This document shows, in pieces, positions 37,274 to 44,090 of a stretch of 44,810 nt of DNA (the first letter of the stretch is position 1; the number at the start of each line of letters is the position of its first letter). Source of the DNA: an uncultured Capnocytophaga sp. (GTDB lineage Bacteria > Bacteroidota > Bacteroidia > Flavobacteriales > Flavobacteriaceae); contig NZ_CALHGG010000159.1 in assembly GCF_938029845.1 (NCBI RefSeq), positions 1 to 44,810 of the forward strand, given 5' to 3'. A program made the position numbers and the translations under genes. The notes beneath the pieces were generated by a model that saw only the letters and a program-made list of their open reading frames with translations, had not been told where the DNA came from and made no database searches.

Positions 37274-38383
37274 ATGTTAATTAAAATACTTGATAAAGAG
37301 TTCCGCCCTTATATTTCAAGAGAAAGGCTTGCTCAAGAGATAACAAGGCTTGCCCAAGAGGTGGAGCAGCAGATGCAAGGAAAGAGACCCCTTTTCATTT
37401 CCATACTCAATGGTTCCTTCATGTTTGCTTCGGATTTTATCCGTGCTTATCAGGGTGAGTGCGAAATCTCCTTTGTACGCTTTTCCTCTTATCAAGGAAT
37501 GGAAACCACTCATCAGGTAAAACAACTCTTAGGACTTCCCTTAGATATAGCTGGTCGTGATGTGGTAGTGATAGAAGATATTGTGGATACAGGTAATACC
37601 TTGGAGGAGATTTATAACCTCTTTGCCGATAAGCAGGTGGCTTCCTTACGTATTGTTACCCTCTTCTTCAAGCCCGAAGCCTATAAGAAAGACTTGCCTA
37701 TACACCATATAGGTTTCTCTATTCCCAATCGCTTTATCGTAGGATATGGATTGGACTATGATGAGTTAGGGCGAAATCTACCAGAAATATATCAATTAAA
37801 TATAGAAAATATGAAGAATTTGGTTTTGTTTGGCAAACCAGGAGCAGGGAAGGGGACACAAGCAGCTTTCCTAAAAGAAAAATATGGATTGGTACATATC
37901 TCCACAGGCGATTTGTTCCGTCATCACTTGAAAAATGGTACAGAGTTGGGGGTATTAGCTCAATCTTATATGGATAAGGGGGCTCTTGTTCCTGATGAGG
38001 TAACAATCAAGATCCTTCAAGAAGAGATAGAAAAGAATCCCAATGCTGCAGGATTCATCTTTGATGGCTTCCCACGTACTATAGCCCAAGCCGAAGCGCT
38101 AGATGCTTTCTTGGCCTCTAAACAAATGAATATCAGTGCGACTTTAGCCCTCGATGCAGATGATGAAGAACTTATCAAAAGACTTGTAGAGCGTGGCAAA
38201 GTAAGTGGGCGCTCTGATGACCAAGACGAAGGCAAGATCCGCAATCGCTTTGTAGAATACAACCAAAAAACCGCTCCACTGATTGACTTTTATAAAAAAC
38301 AAGGCAAATATCACCCTATCAATGGTATAGGCTCTATTGAGGAAATCACCCAGCGCCTCTCCAAAGTGATAGATGTGTTGTAA
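37274..38383 (+). CDS. fused hypoxanthine phosphoribosyltransferase-adenylate kinase
   Basis: A 369-residue two-domain enzyme of purine metabolism. Residues 1-175 are a hypoxanthine phosphoribosyltransferase with ISILNGSF and the PRPP loop VVVIEDIVDTGNT (97-109). Residues 180-369 are adenylate kinase with P-loop GKPGAGKGT (187-195), TGDLFR, DGFPRT (264-269) and a short LID region (RGKVSGRSDD). The first domain would make IMP or GMP and the second converts AMP and ATP to ADP. The domains are joined in frame at INLNIEN-like residues just before Met180, with no stop or frameshift, so one polypeptide is made, although an internal start at Met180 is possible. Such fusions occur in related bacteria, from memory only. 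A Rho-independent terminator follows. Confidence 0.92.
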   Translation: MLIKILDKEFRPYISRERLAQEITRLAQEVEQQMQGKRPLFISILNGSFMFASDFIRAYQGECEISFVRFSSYQGMETTHQVKQLLGLPLDIAGRDVVVIEDIVDTGNTLEEIYNLFADKQVASLRIVTLFFKPEAYKKDLPIHHIGFSIPNRFIVGYGLDYDELGRNLPEIYQLNIENMKNLVLFGKPGAGKGTQAAFLKEKYGLVHISTGDLFRHHLKNGTELGVLAQSYMDKGALVPDEVTIKILQEEIEKNPNAAGFIFDGFPRTIAQAEALDAFLASKQMNISATLALDADDEELIKRLVERGKVSGRSDDQDEGKIRNRFVEYNQKTAPLIDFYKKQGKYHPINGIGSIEEITQRLSKVIDVL

Positions 38384-38403
38384 GAAACACCTATATAGAA
38401 AGC

Positions 38404-38437
38404 AAATCTCTAACCTTGATGGTTAGAGATTTTTTTA
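38404..38437 (+). terminator. Rho-independent terminator after hpt-adk
   Basis: AAATCTCTAACC (38404-38415) pairs perfectly with 38421-38432 across a 5-base loop and is followed by a T-run. It separates the housekeeping region from the toxin/immunity array. Confidence 0.9.
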
Positions 38438-38468
38438 TTGCGTTGTGGTATAATTTTTTGTATATTTG
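38438..38468 (+). promoter_or_regulatory. promoter of the toxin/immunity array
   Basis: TATATTTG (38461-38468) matches TAnnTTTG, with a TTG at 38438-38440 and a 20-base spacer. It directs transcription into the first immunity gene, about 100 bases downstream, and is the only clear promoter I found in the array. Confidence 0.55.
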
Positions 38469-38564
38469 TCCCCATAGATAAGTTATTCCCTCCACAGAAA
38501 CTAATGAAAACTCTTGCCAAAGGGTACCTTATGAGAGATAACATTAAACGTAAAGATTAGTTTT

Positions 38565-39134
38565 ATGAAATATTATGCAATAAAGAATTATAGTGAACAT
38601 ATCACGGAAGAGAATTTCATGTTAGAAATGATGGATCTTAATGATAATCGTTGGTTAATCAATTATGGAATGCAATTAGATGCATCTTTTGATTATATTA
38701 GTTTTAAAATGTATGGAGAAGAAAAATTATTCTTTGATCAAGATATTATCACGCCTTATTTTGGGATTTACTTGTTGAGCGAAAGATTCCAGGACGTTAT
38801 TTTGCAAAACTCTAAGATAAGTGAGGGGATACAATTGTTGCCCTTTAAGCTATTTAATACCAATGATGAAGAGATAAAACATAATTATAAGATTATCAAC
38901 TTCCTACAAACAGAAGAATGTATTGATTGGGACAAATCATACTTTAAGATAAGAGATGAAGCGAAGAAGAGTTATGTTTTTCTTAATGCCATTTATGATC
39001 CTTTGAAAATAGCTACACTTACCAAGGATTGTATATGTGTGGATAGTGAAAAGAGTATTTTTGTTTCTGAAGAAATAAAGAAGGAATGGCAGAAAATGAA
39101 TTTGAATTGTCTTACTTTTTCTTTAGTAAGGTAA
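38565..39134 (+). CDS. Imm11/DUF1629-like immunity protein
   Basis: A 189-residue cytosolic protein whose start (MKYYAIKNYSE) and layout resemble the Imm11/DUF1629 immunity family: aromatic N-terminus, then a central part with PYFGIYLLSERFQDVI and a late KIATLTKDCICVDSE. By analogy it would neutralise a toxin made by its own lineage. No toxin gene precedes it in the array; the bases before its start (38545-38564, CGTAAAGATTAGTTTTATG) resemble the start context of the later Imm11-like genes (TGTAAAAATTAGTTTATG). It is followed after 55 bases by an LRR protein and these two share a cassette. Family assignment is by eye and moderate. Confidence 0.55.
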   Translation: MKYYAIKNYSEHITEENFMLEMMDLNDNRWLINYGMQLDASFDYISFKMYGEEKLFFDQDIITPYFGIYLLSERFQDVILQNSKISEGIQLLPFKLFNTNDEEIKHNYKIINFLQTEECIDWDKSYFKIRDEAKKSYVFLNAIYDPLKIATLTKDCICVDSEKSIFVSEEIKKEWQKMNLNCLTFSLVR

Positions 39135-39189
39135 TTCAACGCAACATATCTTGATAAATTTAATAATAAGCATCAATTTGTAAATAAAT

Positions 39190-40098
39190 ATGTTATCATA
39201 CTTGAAAGAAAAATATCACTTAGACAAGGTTTCTGCAAACTACCTTAAGTCTGAAAAAAGCTATATAAGGCTATATCGAAATAAAGTAGTAGAGGTGATA
39301 TTTTTTAAAGAGGATATTGATACTTTAGATGATTTGTTGCCCTTTGCAGATACATTAAAAAAAATAGCTTTTCGTAATTGTAATTTGTCTGACTTAAGTA
39401 GTTTAAAATTTTTTAAACAACTTATAAGATTGGGATTTAGAAATTGTCATTTTTCTAATACGGGCATATTTGAAAATTTCCCTAATTTTCCAAATTTGAA
39501 AGGATTAGGAATTGACGGAAGGGAAATAACTCATTTTAATATTTTTAGTAATTCAATTAAGTCTTTAAGTATTACAGAAACATCAGTAACAACTTTAGCA
39601 AATGTAAACATTCCCAACTTAAAAGATTTATCGATGACACGTAATCCTATCAAAGCAATAGATACTTCTTTTCCTAAATTAAAAGAATTATATATTACTG
39701 CAGGAAATTTTGATCTCTATTCATTGAAATACACCCCGAATTTACGAGACCTTTATGCGTATGATTGCATAAAAAATCAAAGTTTCGATGGAGCTGCTGT
39801 TTGTACTAAATTAAAATATTTGCAGTTGTATGGAGAACCTTTTACAAATTTTTTACCTTTTGTAAAATTAAATTCTCTTGAAATTTTAGATTTGCAAGAA
39901 AGTGAAATAGAGAGTCTTGAGGGATTAGAACAGATGCACAATTTAAAAGTACTTGAGCTATTTGGAAATCCAATAGAGAAAATAGATAGTATAAAACCTA
40001 TTCAGCATTTAAAGAAATTTGGTATTGAAAGACATAAAGTCTCTCCTTATATGAGAAGACAAATGACAAAAAATGACATTATATATTGTTGGATATAA
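39190..40098 (+). CDS. leucine-rich-repeat protein, probable immunity protein
   Basis: A 302-residue cytosolic protein of leucine-rich repeats. Repeats of about 20-22 residues run through most of the chain, with words such as LKKIAFRNCNLSDLSSLKFF, LKDLSMTRNPIKAI, LEILDLQESEIESLEGLEQM and LKVLELFGNPIEKID. No signal peptide or membrane segment is visible, so it should stay in the cytosol. A second LRR protein of the same kind follows the GIY-YIG toxin at 41737, supporting an immunity role by position; LRR proteins are known among polymorphic-toxin immunity proteins. Its cassette ends with the tag at 40121. It could also be an internalin-like adhesin, but no export signal is present. Confidence 0.6.
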   Translation: MLSYLKEKYHLDKVSANYLKSEKSYIRLYRNKVVEVIFFKEDIDTLDDLLPFADTLKKIAFRNCNLSDLSSLKFFKQLIRLGFRNCHFSNTGIFENFPNFPNLKGLGIDGREITHFNIFSNSIKSLSITETSVTTLANVNIPNLKDLSMTRNPIKAIDTSFPKLKELYITAGNFDLYSLKYTPNLRDLYAYDCIKNQSFDGAAVCTKLKYLQLYGEPFTNFLPFVKLNSLEILDLQESEIESLEGLEQMHNLKVLELFGNPIEKIDSIKPIQHLKKFGIERHKVSPYMRRQMTKNDIIYCWI

Positions 40099-40120
40099 TA
40101 CGCTTTACAAAATTGGTTAG

Positions 40121-40194
40121 TAATGTATCAGATGTGTTGTTAAAACCTCAACAACCTACCAAGCAGTACAATGTAAAAAGATAAAGCTTGATTG
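40121..40194 (+). repeat. cassette-end tag, long form (copy 1)
   Basis: This 74-base block begins TAATGTATCAGATGTGTTGT and contains ACAACCTACCAAGCAGTA. It aligns without gaps to 44594-44667 and lies 22 bases after the LRR stop. Short forms of the same tag follow other immunity genes. Confidence 0.75.
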
Positions 40195-40274
40195 ATAGAG
40201 TGCAAGCAACAAGAGGCGTGCCAGCGGGGAATTTTAAAGAAACGAGAATAACCCTAAACGATTACATAAAATAG
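40185..40274 (+). pseudogene. remnant of a toxin C-terminus
   Basis: An open stretch of 29 codons between in-frame stops ends GNFKETRITLNDYIK. The ending LNDYxK matches the C-terminus of the AHH toxin at 43448-43909 (GMNLNDYFKNG). The bases GATTACATAAAATAG that end this remnant are identical to the DNA at 43881, which there is read in another frame as part of the toxin end; loss of 16 bases between two GATTAC copies explains the change of frame. The body of the toxin is gone. Confidence 0.6.
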
Positions 40275-40469
40275 AATGTAAAAATTAGTTTATGAAATAT
40301 TATAGAATACGTACAGATTGGGATTCTAAAACAACAGGAAGAAGAAATGGAGGATGCGCTGTTGAACAGAATAAAAATTCTTTCACAGATAAAAGAGTGG
40401 AGAAAAATTTTAAAGAATTTTTTATAGCCAATATAAAAAATATTGAGCGAACTCGTTGGGGAAGTTATG
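40260..40469 (+). repeat. 210-bp duplicated segment (copy 1)
   Basis: Perfectly identical to 43881-44090. It covers the last bases of the toxin, the intergenic spacer and the first 59 codons of the Imm11-like gene. After 40469 the two copies drift apart. Confidence 0.9.
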
Positions 40470-40966
40470 TTATTTATGAACCTCCTCAGGATTTTGATCT
40501 TACTTATTTTCCTAAAACGAAAAGTATCAAGGAATTGGATATTATGAATTATAGTGAACAACTATTTGAAATTCCATTTTTAATAAGTGAGAGAGCTTAT
40601 AAAATTCTTGCTAAATATAGGCTTCCCATTCACAACAAGATACCTGCAAGAATAGCAACTTTTTCGCAAGACTATTTTTTAGTAGGCTTTCCTACTCTTT
40701 TGGCTAATATGTATGACTTTAAAAAATCTGTTTTTTGCAGATATGAAAAAGGTCCAAGAGTTATGTTTGAGAATGTAGATGATTATGAAAACGCTGAATA
40801 TGATAGACATATGGCAGATCCTGTATCCATTTTTTTAAATATTAAGATGGAATATGATGTGATAGATACAAGGCACGGACTATTTCTTTCTCAACCACTT
40901 ATAGAAGAATTACAAAAAGAAATGGTTACAGGTTATATTATAAAAGAAGGTATTTTAGAGAATTAA
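40292..40966 (+). CDS. Imm11/DUF1629-like immunity protein (orphan, copy 1)
   Basis: A 224-residue cytosolic protein that matches the gene at 43913. The first 59 residues are identical; the rest diverges but keeps FLISERAYxIxxKYxLPxHNKIP, FLxGFPTLLA, and the closing GILEN. The N-terminal tract MKYYRIRTDWDSKTTGRR also starts a third, truncated copy at the window end. It resembles the Imm11/DUF1629 immunity family, and in the second copy follows an AHH-type nuclease toxin, which it would neutralise. Here its own toxin is reduced to a scar (40185-40274), so it is an orphan immunity gene. Its cassette ends with the tag at 40969. Confidence 0.65.
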   Translation: MKYYRIRTDWDSKTTGRRNGGCAVEQNKNSFTDKRVEKNFKEFFIANIKNIERTRWGSYVIYEPPQDFDLTYFPKTKSIKELDIMNYSEQLFEIPFLISERAYKILAKYRLPIHNKIPARIATFSQDYFLVGFPTLLANMYDFKKSVFCRYEKGPRVMFENVDDYENAEYDRHMADPVSIFLNIKMEYDVIDTRHGLFLSQPLIEELQKEMVTGYIIKEGILEN

Positions 40967-40968
40967 GG

Positions 40969-40999
40969 GATGTATCATGTATATTGTTAAAGTTTCAAT
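40969..40999 (+). repeat. cassette-end tag (copy 2, short)
   Basis: GATGTATCATGTATATTGTTAAAG-like sequence starts 3 bases after the immunity stop codon and shares TATTGTTAAAG with the other tags. Confidence 0.6.
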
Positions 41000-41090
41000 A
41001 CAAAATACAAAAGAACCAAAGTTTTATTTTTCCCTTTACCCACTTAGAGATAAGCATTTTAAAGCCTATAATGCGCTCTAAATAGCGTAA

Positions 41091-41687
41091 AGAGATACCT
41101 TAGGCACCCCCACTCAAGCCTTTAATGCCGAAGGCGTGCTTATTTGGAAGCGGGAGTTAGATATCTATGGTAAAGTACGTTTCTTAAAAGGAGAAGAAGA
41201 TTTTATCCCCTTCCGCTATCAAGGACAATACTACGATAAAGAAACGCAACTCTGTTACAACCGCTTTAGATACTACTCACCCGAAACCGGTTTATATATC
41301 TCTCAAGACCCCATAGGTCTTGCTGGCAACAACCCCAACTTCTATGCCTATGTGTTTGATAGCAACATACAAGTGGATGTGTTTGGGTTATCTCCAACTA
41401 ATCCTGTAGATAGGGCTTTTCTTAAAAAAATTCTAGGAGAACATAAAAATAAAGGAGGAGCTTATATGTTTAGAGTCCTTAAAGAAGGGAAGGAAAAATG
41501 GTATGTTGGAAAAGCAAACAATCTATATAGAAGATTGCTTCAACATCTACAAAAAGGAAAACTTGAAAGTAAATTTCTTGAAAGTATAAATGTTATAGTA
41601 ATCATCAATGGTGTAGTAAAAGATTTTTTCAAAGCAGAGGCTAATGTAATAAAAAGAATTTGGAGGTATAAAAAATCTTGCAAATGA
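41091..41687 (+). CDS. displaced RHS 3' end with GIY-YIG nuclease-like toxin
   Basis: A headless RHS fragment of 198 codons. It reads from the RHS segment LGTPTQAFNAEGVLIWKREL through FRYQGQYYDKETQLCYNRFR and the shared core end YYSPETGLYISQDPIGLAGN to VDVFGL. The toxin domain follows, with a GIY-YIG-like layout: AYMFRVLKEGKEKWYVGKAN, LYRRLLQHLQ and a late KAEANVIKRIW. There is no ATG near the 5' end; the first usable start is a GTG at 41136, and an in-frame stop precedes 41091. It is therefore a displaced C-terminal tip, which would attack nucleic acid if fused to an RHS core. An LRR protein follows after 49 bases as probable immunity. Confidence 0.75.
   Translation, partial: RDTLGTPTQAFNAEGVLIWKRELDIYGKVRFLKGEEDFIPFRYQGQYYDKETQLCYNRFRYYSPETGLYISQDPIGLAGNNPNFYAYVFDSNIQVDVFGLSPTNPVDRAFLKKILGEHKNKGGAYMFRVLKEGKEKWYVGKANNLYRRLLQHLQKGKLESKFLESINVIVIINGVVKDFFKAEANVIKRIWRYKKSCK
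41271..41390 (+). repeat. RHS core-end repeat (copy 1)
   Basis: A 120-base block of 40 codons, from the codons for YYSPETG to VDVFGL, repeated at 42614-42733 and 43448-43567. It marks the point where the toxin sequence changes. Confidence 0.85.
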
Positions 41688-41736
41688 GATTAATAGCCCT
41701 ATATGTAAAACTTAAAAAGAATAAAATAAAGAATTT

Positions 41737-42594
41737 ATGGAAACATATATAGAAGAGAAAGAAATTCACGGAAAAATATACAGATACACTCCTTTAATTA
41801 AAAGTCTCAAGGATATAAGTAAAGAATTTTTAGTGAAGAATCAGATTAATAGCTGGGTAGTTAATGATATAGATGAAGAAGAACTAGCACTACTTGCCCA
41901 ACTTCCCTTTTTAGAAAAGATTTCTTTTATAGGGAAATATTATGATGATCTTTCTATACTTAACAAACTGCCTAATATAGAAAATATAAGTATAGAAGGG
42001 AAAATAGGAACTGAAATTCCTTTTGAGTATATGACAAAGGTACGAGATATTTTGTTGAATTATGACAAAAAAACTTGTAAGAAATTCTTTACGCTCTGTA
42101 ATTTAGAATATATTCGATTATATCATTACACAGAGAACACAACTGTACCATTTGAGGTATTTACCAAGGTAAAAGACTTAAAAATTTCTTTTTGTAGATT
42201 TACTGAATTTAAAGTTATTGAGGGAATGAAAGCTATTGAGTTATTTAGTATGAGTTATAATCCTAAAATAACCGATATTAGTTGGATAGATAAAGCTCTT
42301 ACAAGTTTAAAAATTTTGGCACTTAAGAATTGTAAAAAAATCACCAACTGGGATAGGATAAGCAATCTCTCTTATTTGGAGCAAATATATATAGAAAATT
42401 GTGGAGATATCCCTTCTTTAGATTTTCTTTTAGAATTGCCAAATCTAAAAATAGTATATATCATTGGAGATACTAATATAAAAGACCATCGTATCAAGCA
42501 TATTTTAGATAAAGAAAGTGTGCAAGAACTGCATATTTCTATGAATAAGAATTATGATATTACTTTTGAAGATATAAGAGAAAAGAGTGGGTAA
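41737..42594 (+). CDS. leucine-rich-repeat protein, probable immunity to the GIY-YIG toxin
   Basis: A 285-residue cytosolic protein with irregular leucine-rich repeats of about 21-24 residues: LPFLEKISFIGKYYDDLSIL, LPNIENISIEGKIG, LEYIRLYHYTENT, LKILALKNCKKITNWDRISN and LPNLKIVYIIGDTNI. There is no signal peptide. It follows the GIY-YIG tip by 49 bases and ends in a cassette tag, so it is placed as its immunity protein. Sequence similarity to the LRR protein at 39190 is in layout rather than wording. Direct evidence of binding is lacking. Confidence 0.6.
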   Translation: METYIEEKEIHGKIYRYTPLIKSLKDISKEFLVKNQINSWVVNDIDEEELALLAQLPFLEKISFIGKYYDDLSILNKLPNIENISIEGKIGTEIPFEYMTKVRDILLNYDKKTCKKFFTLCNLEYIRLYHYTENTTVPFEVFTKVKDLKISFCRFTEFKVIEGMKAIELFSMSYNPKITDISWIDKALTSLKILALKNCKKITNWDRISNLSYLEQIYIENCGDIPSLDFLLELPNLKIVYIIGDTNIKDHRIKHILDKESVQELHISMNKNYDITFEDIREKSG

Positions 42595-42613
42595 TGTGTC
42601 GTTAAAATCATAG
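42592..42613 (+). repeat. cassette-end tag (copy 3, short)
   Basis: TAATGTGTCGTTAAAATCATAG starts at the stop codon of the LRR gene and ends with an in-frame TAG directly before the RHS core-end repeat at 42614. Confidence 0.7.
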
Positions 42614-42733
42614 CATTACACCCCCGAAACGAGCTTGTATATCTCCCAAGATCCTATAGGGCTGGCGGGGAATAACCCTAATTTCTATGCGGATGTGTTT
42701 GATAGCAACATACAAGTGGATGTCTTTGGGTTG
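42614..42733 (+). repeat. RHS core-end repeat (copy 2)
   Basis: Second copy of the 120-base block, with Ser in place of Gly in the seventh codon region (ETSLY). See the copies at 41271 and 43448. Confidence 0.85.
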
Positions 42734-43081
42734 GATTGTAACACTATAGAGAAAGTTAGAGAATTAGTAGATAAAATACCTGATGAAGATAAAGCAATAT
42801 TCAAATGTAAGGATTTTGCAGAAAAATTGAAAAGTTTGATGAAAGAAGCTGGAATAACAGGTAAGCATATTCAAATTCAAAATGTAATAGCCCCTAATAT
42901 AATATCAAAAAAGAATGGAATTATAGGTAAAAATAAGTTTCATGAAGCAATCGAAATTGATAGTATAGTTTTTGATAATTTAGAAACAAAAGGAGTAAAA
43001 TTGGATGATTGGTTGGATGATATAGATTTTCATTTTAACAATAAGTATAAAACACAATATATTAATATTTTAGAATGGTGA
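42614..43081 (+). CDS. displaced RHS 3' end with papain-fold-like toxin
   Basis: A headless RHS tip of 155 codons. It begins exactly at the core-end repeat (HYTPETSLYISQDPIGLAGN... VDVFGL), with an in-frame TAG just before it and no ATG; the first possible start is a TTG at 42635. The toxin domain has the layout of papain-fold (Tox-PL-2-like) toxins: a cysteine in IFKCKDFAEKLKSLM, a histidine in KNKFHEAIEID, and an Asp/Asn pair in IVFDNLETKGVKLDDWL. A cysteine protease or deamidase-like action inside the target cell is inferred. Its stop overlaps the next gene by 7 bases, the sign of a tight toxin-immunity pair. Confidence 0.65.
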   Translation, partial: HYTPETSLYISQDPIGLAGNNPNFYADVFDSNIQVDVFGLDCNTIEKVRELVDKIPDEDKAIFKCKDFAEKLKSLMKEAGITGKHIQIQNVIAPNIISKKNGIIGKNKFHEAIEIDSIVFDNLETKGVKLDDWLDDIDFHFNNKYKTQYINILEW

Positions 43082-43413
43082 AAATAACAAGTTATACAAA
43101 ACGGGAATACATTGATTATAGCTTATCTGAGTTAATAGAACTTTTAAAAGCTAAAAGTATTATGTTTTTTGGAGAAGAAGAAAAATTCGATAATTTGTAT
43201 TTTTTTATAATTGGTTTTCTTTTTCATAAAAATACTTCAGGAAAAAATGTAGAAGAAAAATTCTTATTTTTTGACGAATGGTTATATATTAAATATGATT
43301 TAAAAATAAGGGATAATTGGAGAAATATTTATAATGATTTATTTACAGATGAATCTGAAAAAATAAATACATTCTATAAAGATTATCAAGAATTTAATAA
43401 AATAGAAAGGTAA
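43075..43413 (+). CDS. putative immunity protein for the papain-like toxin
   Basis: A 112-residue protein, unusually rich in Phe, Tyr, Lys and Glu, with no signal peptide and no family I recognise. Strands such as LYFFIIGFLFHKN and a long aromatic stretch (EKFLFFDEWLYIKYDLKIRDNW) suggest a small alpha/beta or helical fold. Its start overlaps the stop of the toxin gene, and it ends in a cassette tag. Immunity to the papain-like toxin is inferred from position only. Confidence 0.6.
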   Translation: MVKITSYTKREYIDYSLSELIELLKAKSIMFFGEEEKFDNLYFFIIGFLFHKNTSGKNVEEKFLFFDEWLYIKYDLKIRDNWRNIYNDLFTDESEKINTFYKDYQEFNKIER

Positions 43414-43447
43414 TGGTAACATCTCAAATGTATTGTTAAAACCATAG
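43411..43447 (+). repeat. cassette-end tag (copy 4, short)
   Basis: TAATGGTAACATCTCAAATGTATTGTTAAAACCATAG starts at the immunity stop codon and ends with an in-frame TAG directly before the core-end repeat at 43448. Confidence 0.7.
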
Positions 43448-43567
43448 TACTACTCACCCGAAACTGGTTTATATATCTCTCAAGACTCCATAGGTCTTGC
43501 AGGCAACAACCCCAACTTCTATGCGGATGTGTTTGATAGTAATGTGCAGGTAGATGTTTTTGGGTTG
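43448..43567 (+). repeat. RHS core-end repeat (copy 3)
   Basis: Third copy of the 120-base block, more diverged at the 3' end (SNVQVDVFGL) and carrying a Pro to Ser change. Confidence 0.85.
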
Positions 43568-43909
43568 GATATTCATCATCTTATACCTAATGCCGTTTTT
43601 AGAAATAATAGAGAATTATTTAAAAGTATAAAAGGATATATACAAAAAGTTTCAAAAAAAGCACAAGATAAAACAAATCTATTGGATTTAGATAAACCTT
43701 TCCATGGGAATCATCCAAAATATAATGATTATGTTGAAGAAGAGATAAATAATTTAAAAAAAGGAGGATTAACATTAGAAAAGATAAAAACCTTACAAGA
43801 TAATCTTAGAAATCATATTAAAAATGCTTTAGATAACTTTGAAAGGACAGGGATGAATCTAAATGATTACTTTAAGAATGGATTACATAAAATAGAATGT
43901 AAAAATTAG
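43448..43909 (+). CDS. displaced RHS 3' end with AHH nuclease toxin
   Basis: A headless RHS tip of 153 codons. It opens at the core-end repeat with a preceding in-frame TAG and has no ATG; a GTG at 43529 is the first usable start. The conserved DPIGL reads DSIGL here. The toxin part starts right after VDVFGL with DIHHLIPNAVF, the histidine pair of the AHH branch of HNH/Endo VII nucleases, then FHGNHPKYNDYVEEEINNL, also typical of that branch. The C-terminus reads GMNLNDYFKNGLHKIECKN. The target is expected to be DNA. Its stop lies 3 bases before the Imm11-like gene, as in a toxin-immunity pair. Confidence 0.75.
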   Translation, partial: YYSPETGLYISQDSIGLAGNNPNFYADVFDSNVQVDVFGLDIHHLIPNAVFRNNRELFKSIKGYIQKVSKKAQDKTNLLDLDKPFHGNHPKYNDYVEEEINNLKKGGLTLEKIKTLQDNLRNHIKNALDNFERTGMNLNDYFKNGLHKIECKN

Positions 43910-44090
43910 TTTATGAAATATTATAGAATACGTACAGATTGGGATTCTAAAACAACAGGAAGAAGAAATGGAGGATGCGCTGTTGAACAGAATAAAAATT
44001 CTTTCACAGATAAAAGAGTGGAGAAAAATTTTAAAGAATTTTTTATAGCCAATATAAAAAATATTGAGCGAACTCGTTGGGGAAGTTATG
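43881..44090 (+). repeat. 210-bp duplicated segment (copy 2)
   Basis: Identical to 40260-40469. Here it covers the last codons of the intact AHH toxin, the 3-base gap and the first 59 codons of the immunity gene. Confidence 0.9.

Noticed and set aside
37274..38383. Sequencing frameshift joining two separate genes (hpt and adk)
   Set aside because: The junction is open without any stop, the codon use is even across it, and both domains are complete.
38384..38564. Remnant of a full-length RHS gene before the first immunity gene
   Set aside because: This stretch holds the hpt-adk terminator, a promoter and a leader; no YD-repeat wording was found.
39190..40098. Internalin-like surface adhesin
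   Set aside because: There is no signal peptide, lipobox or secretion tail; the position in the array favours immunity.
41391..41687. Homing endonuclease or UvrC fragment for the GIY-YIG domain
   Set aside because: It is continuous in frame with RHS core sequence ending VDVFGL and followed by an immunity-type gene, so a toxin tip is the simpler reading.
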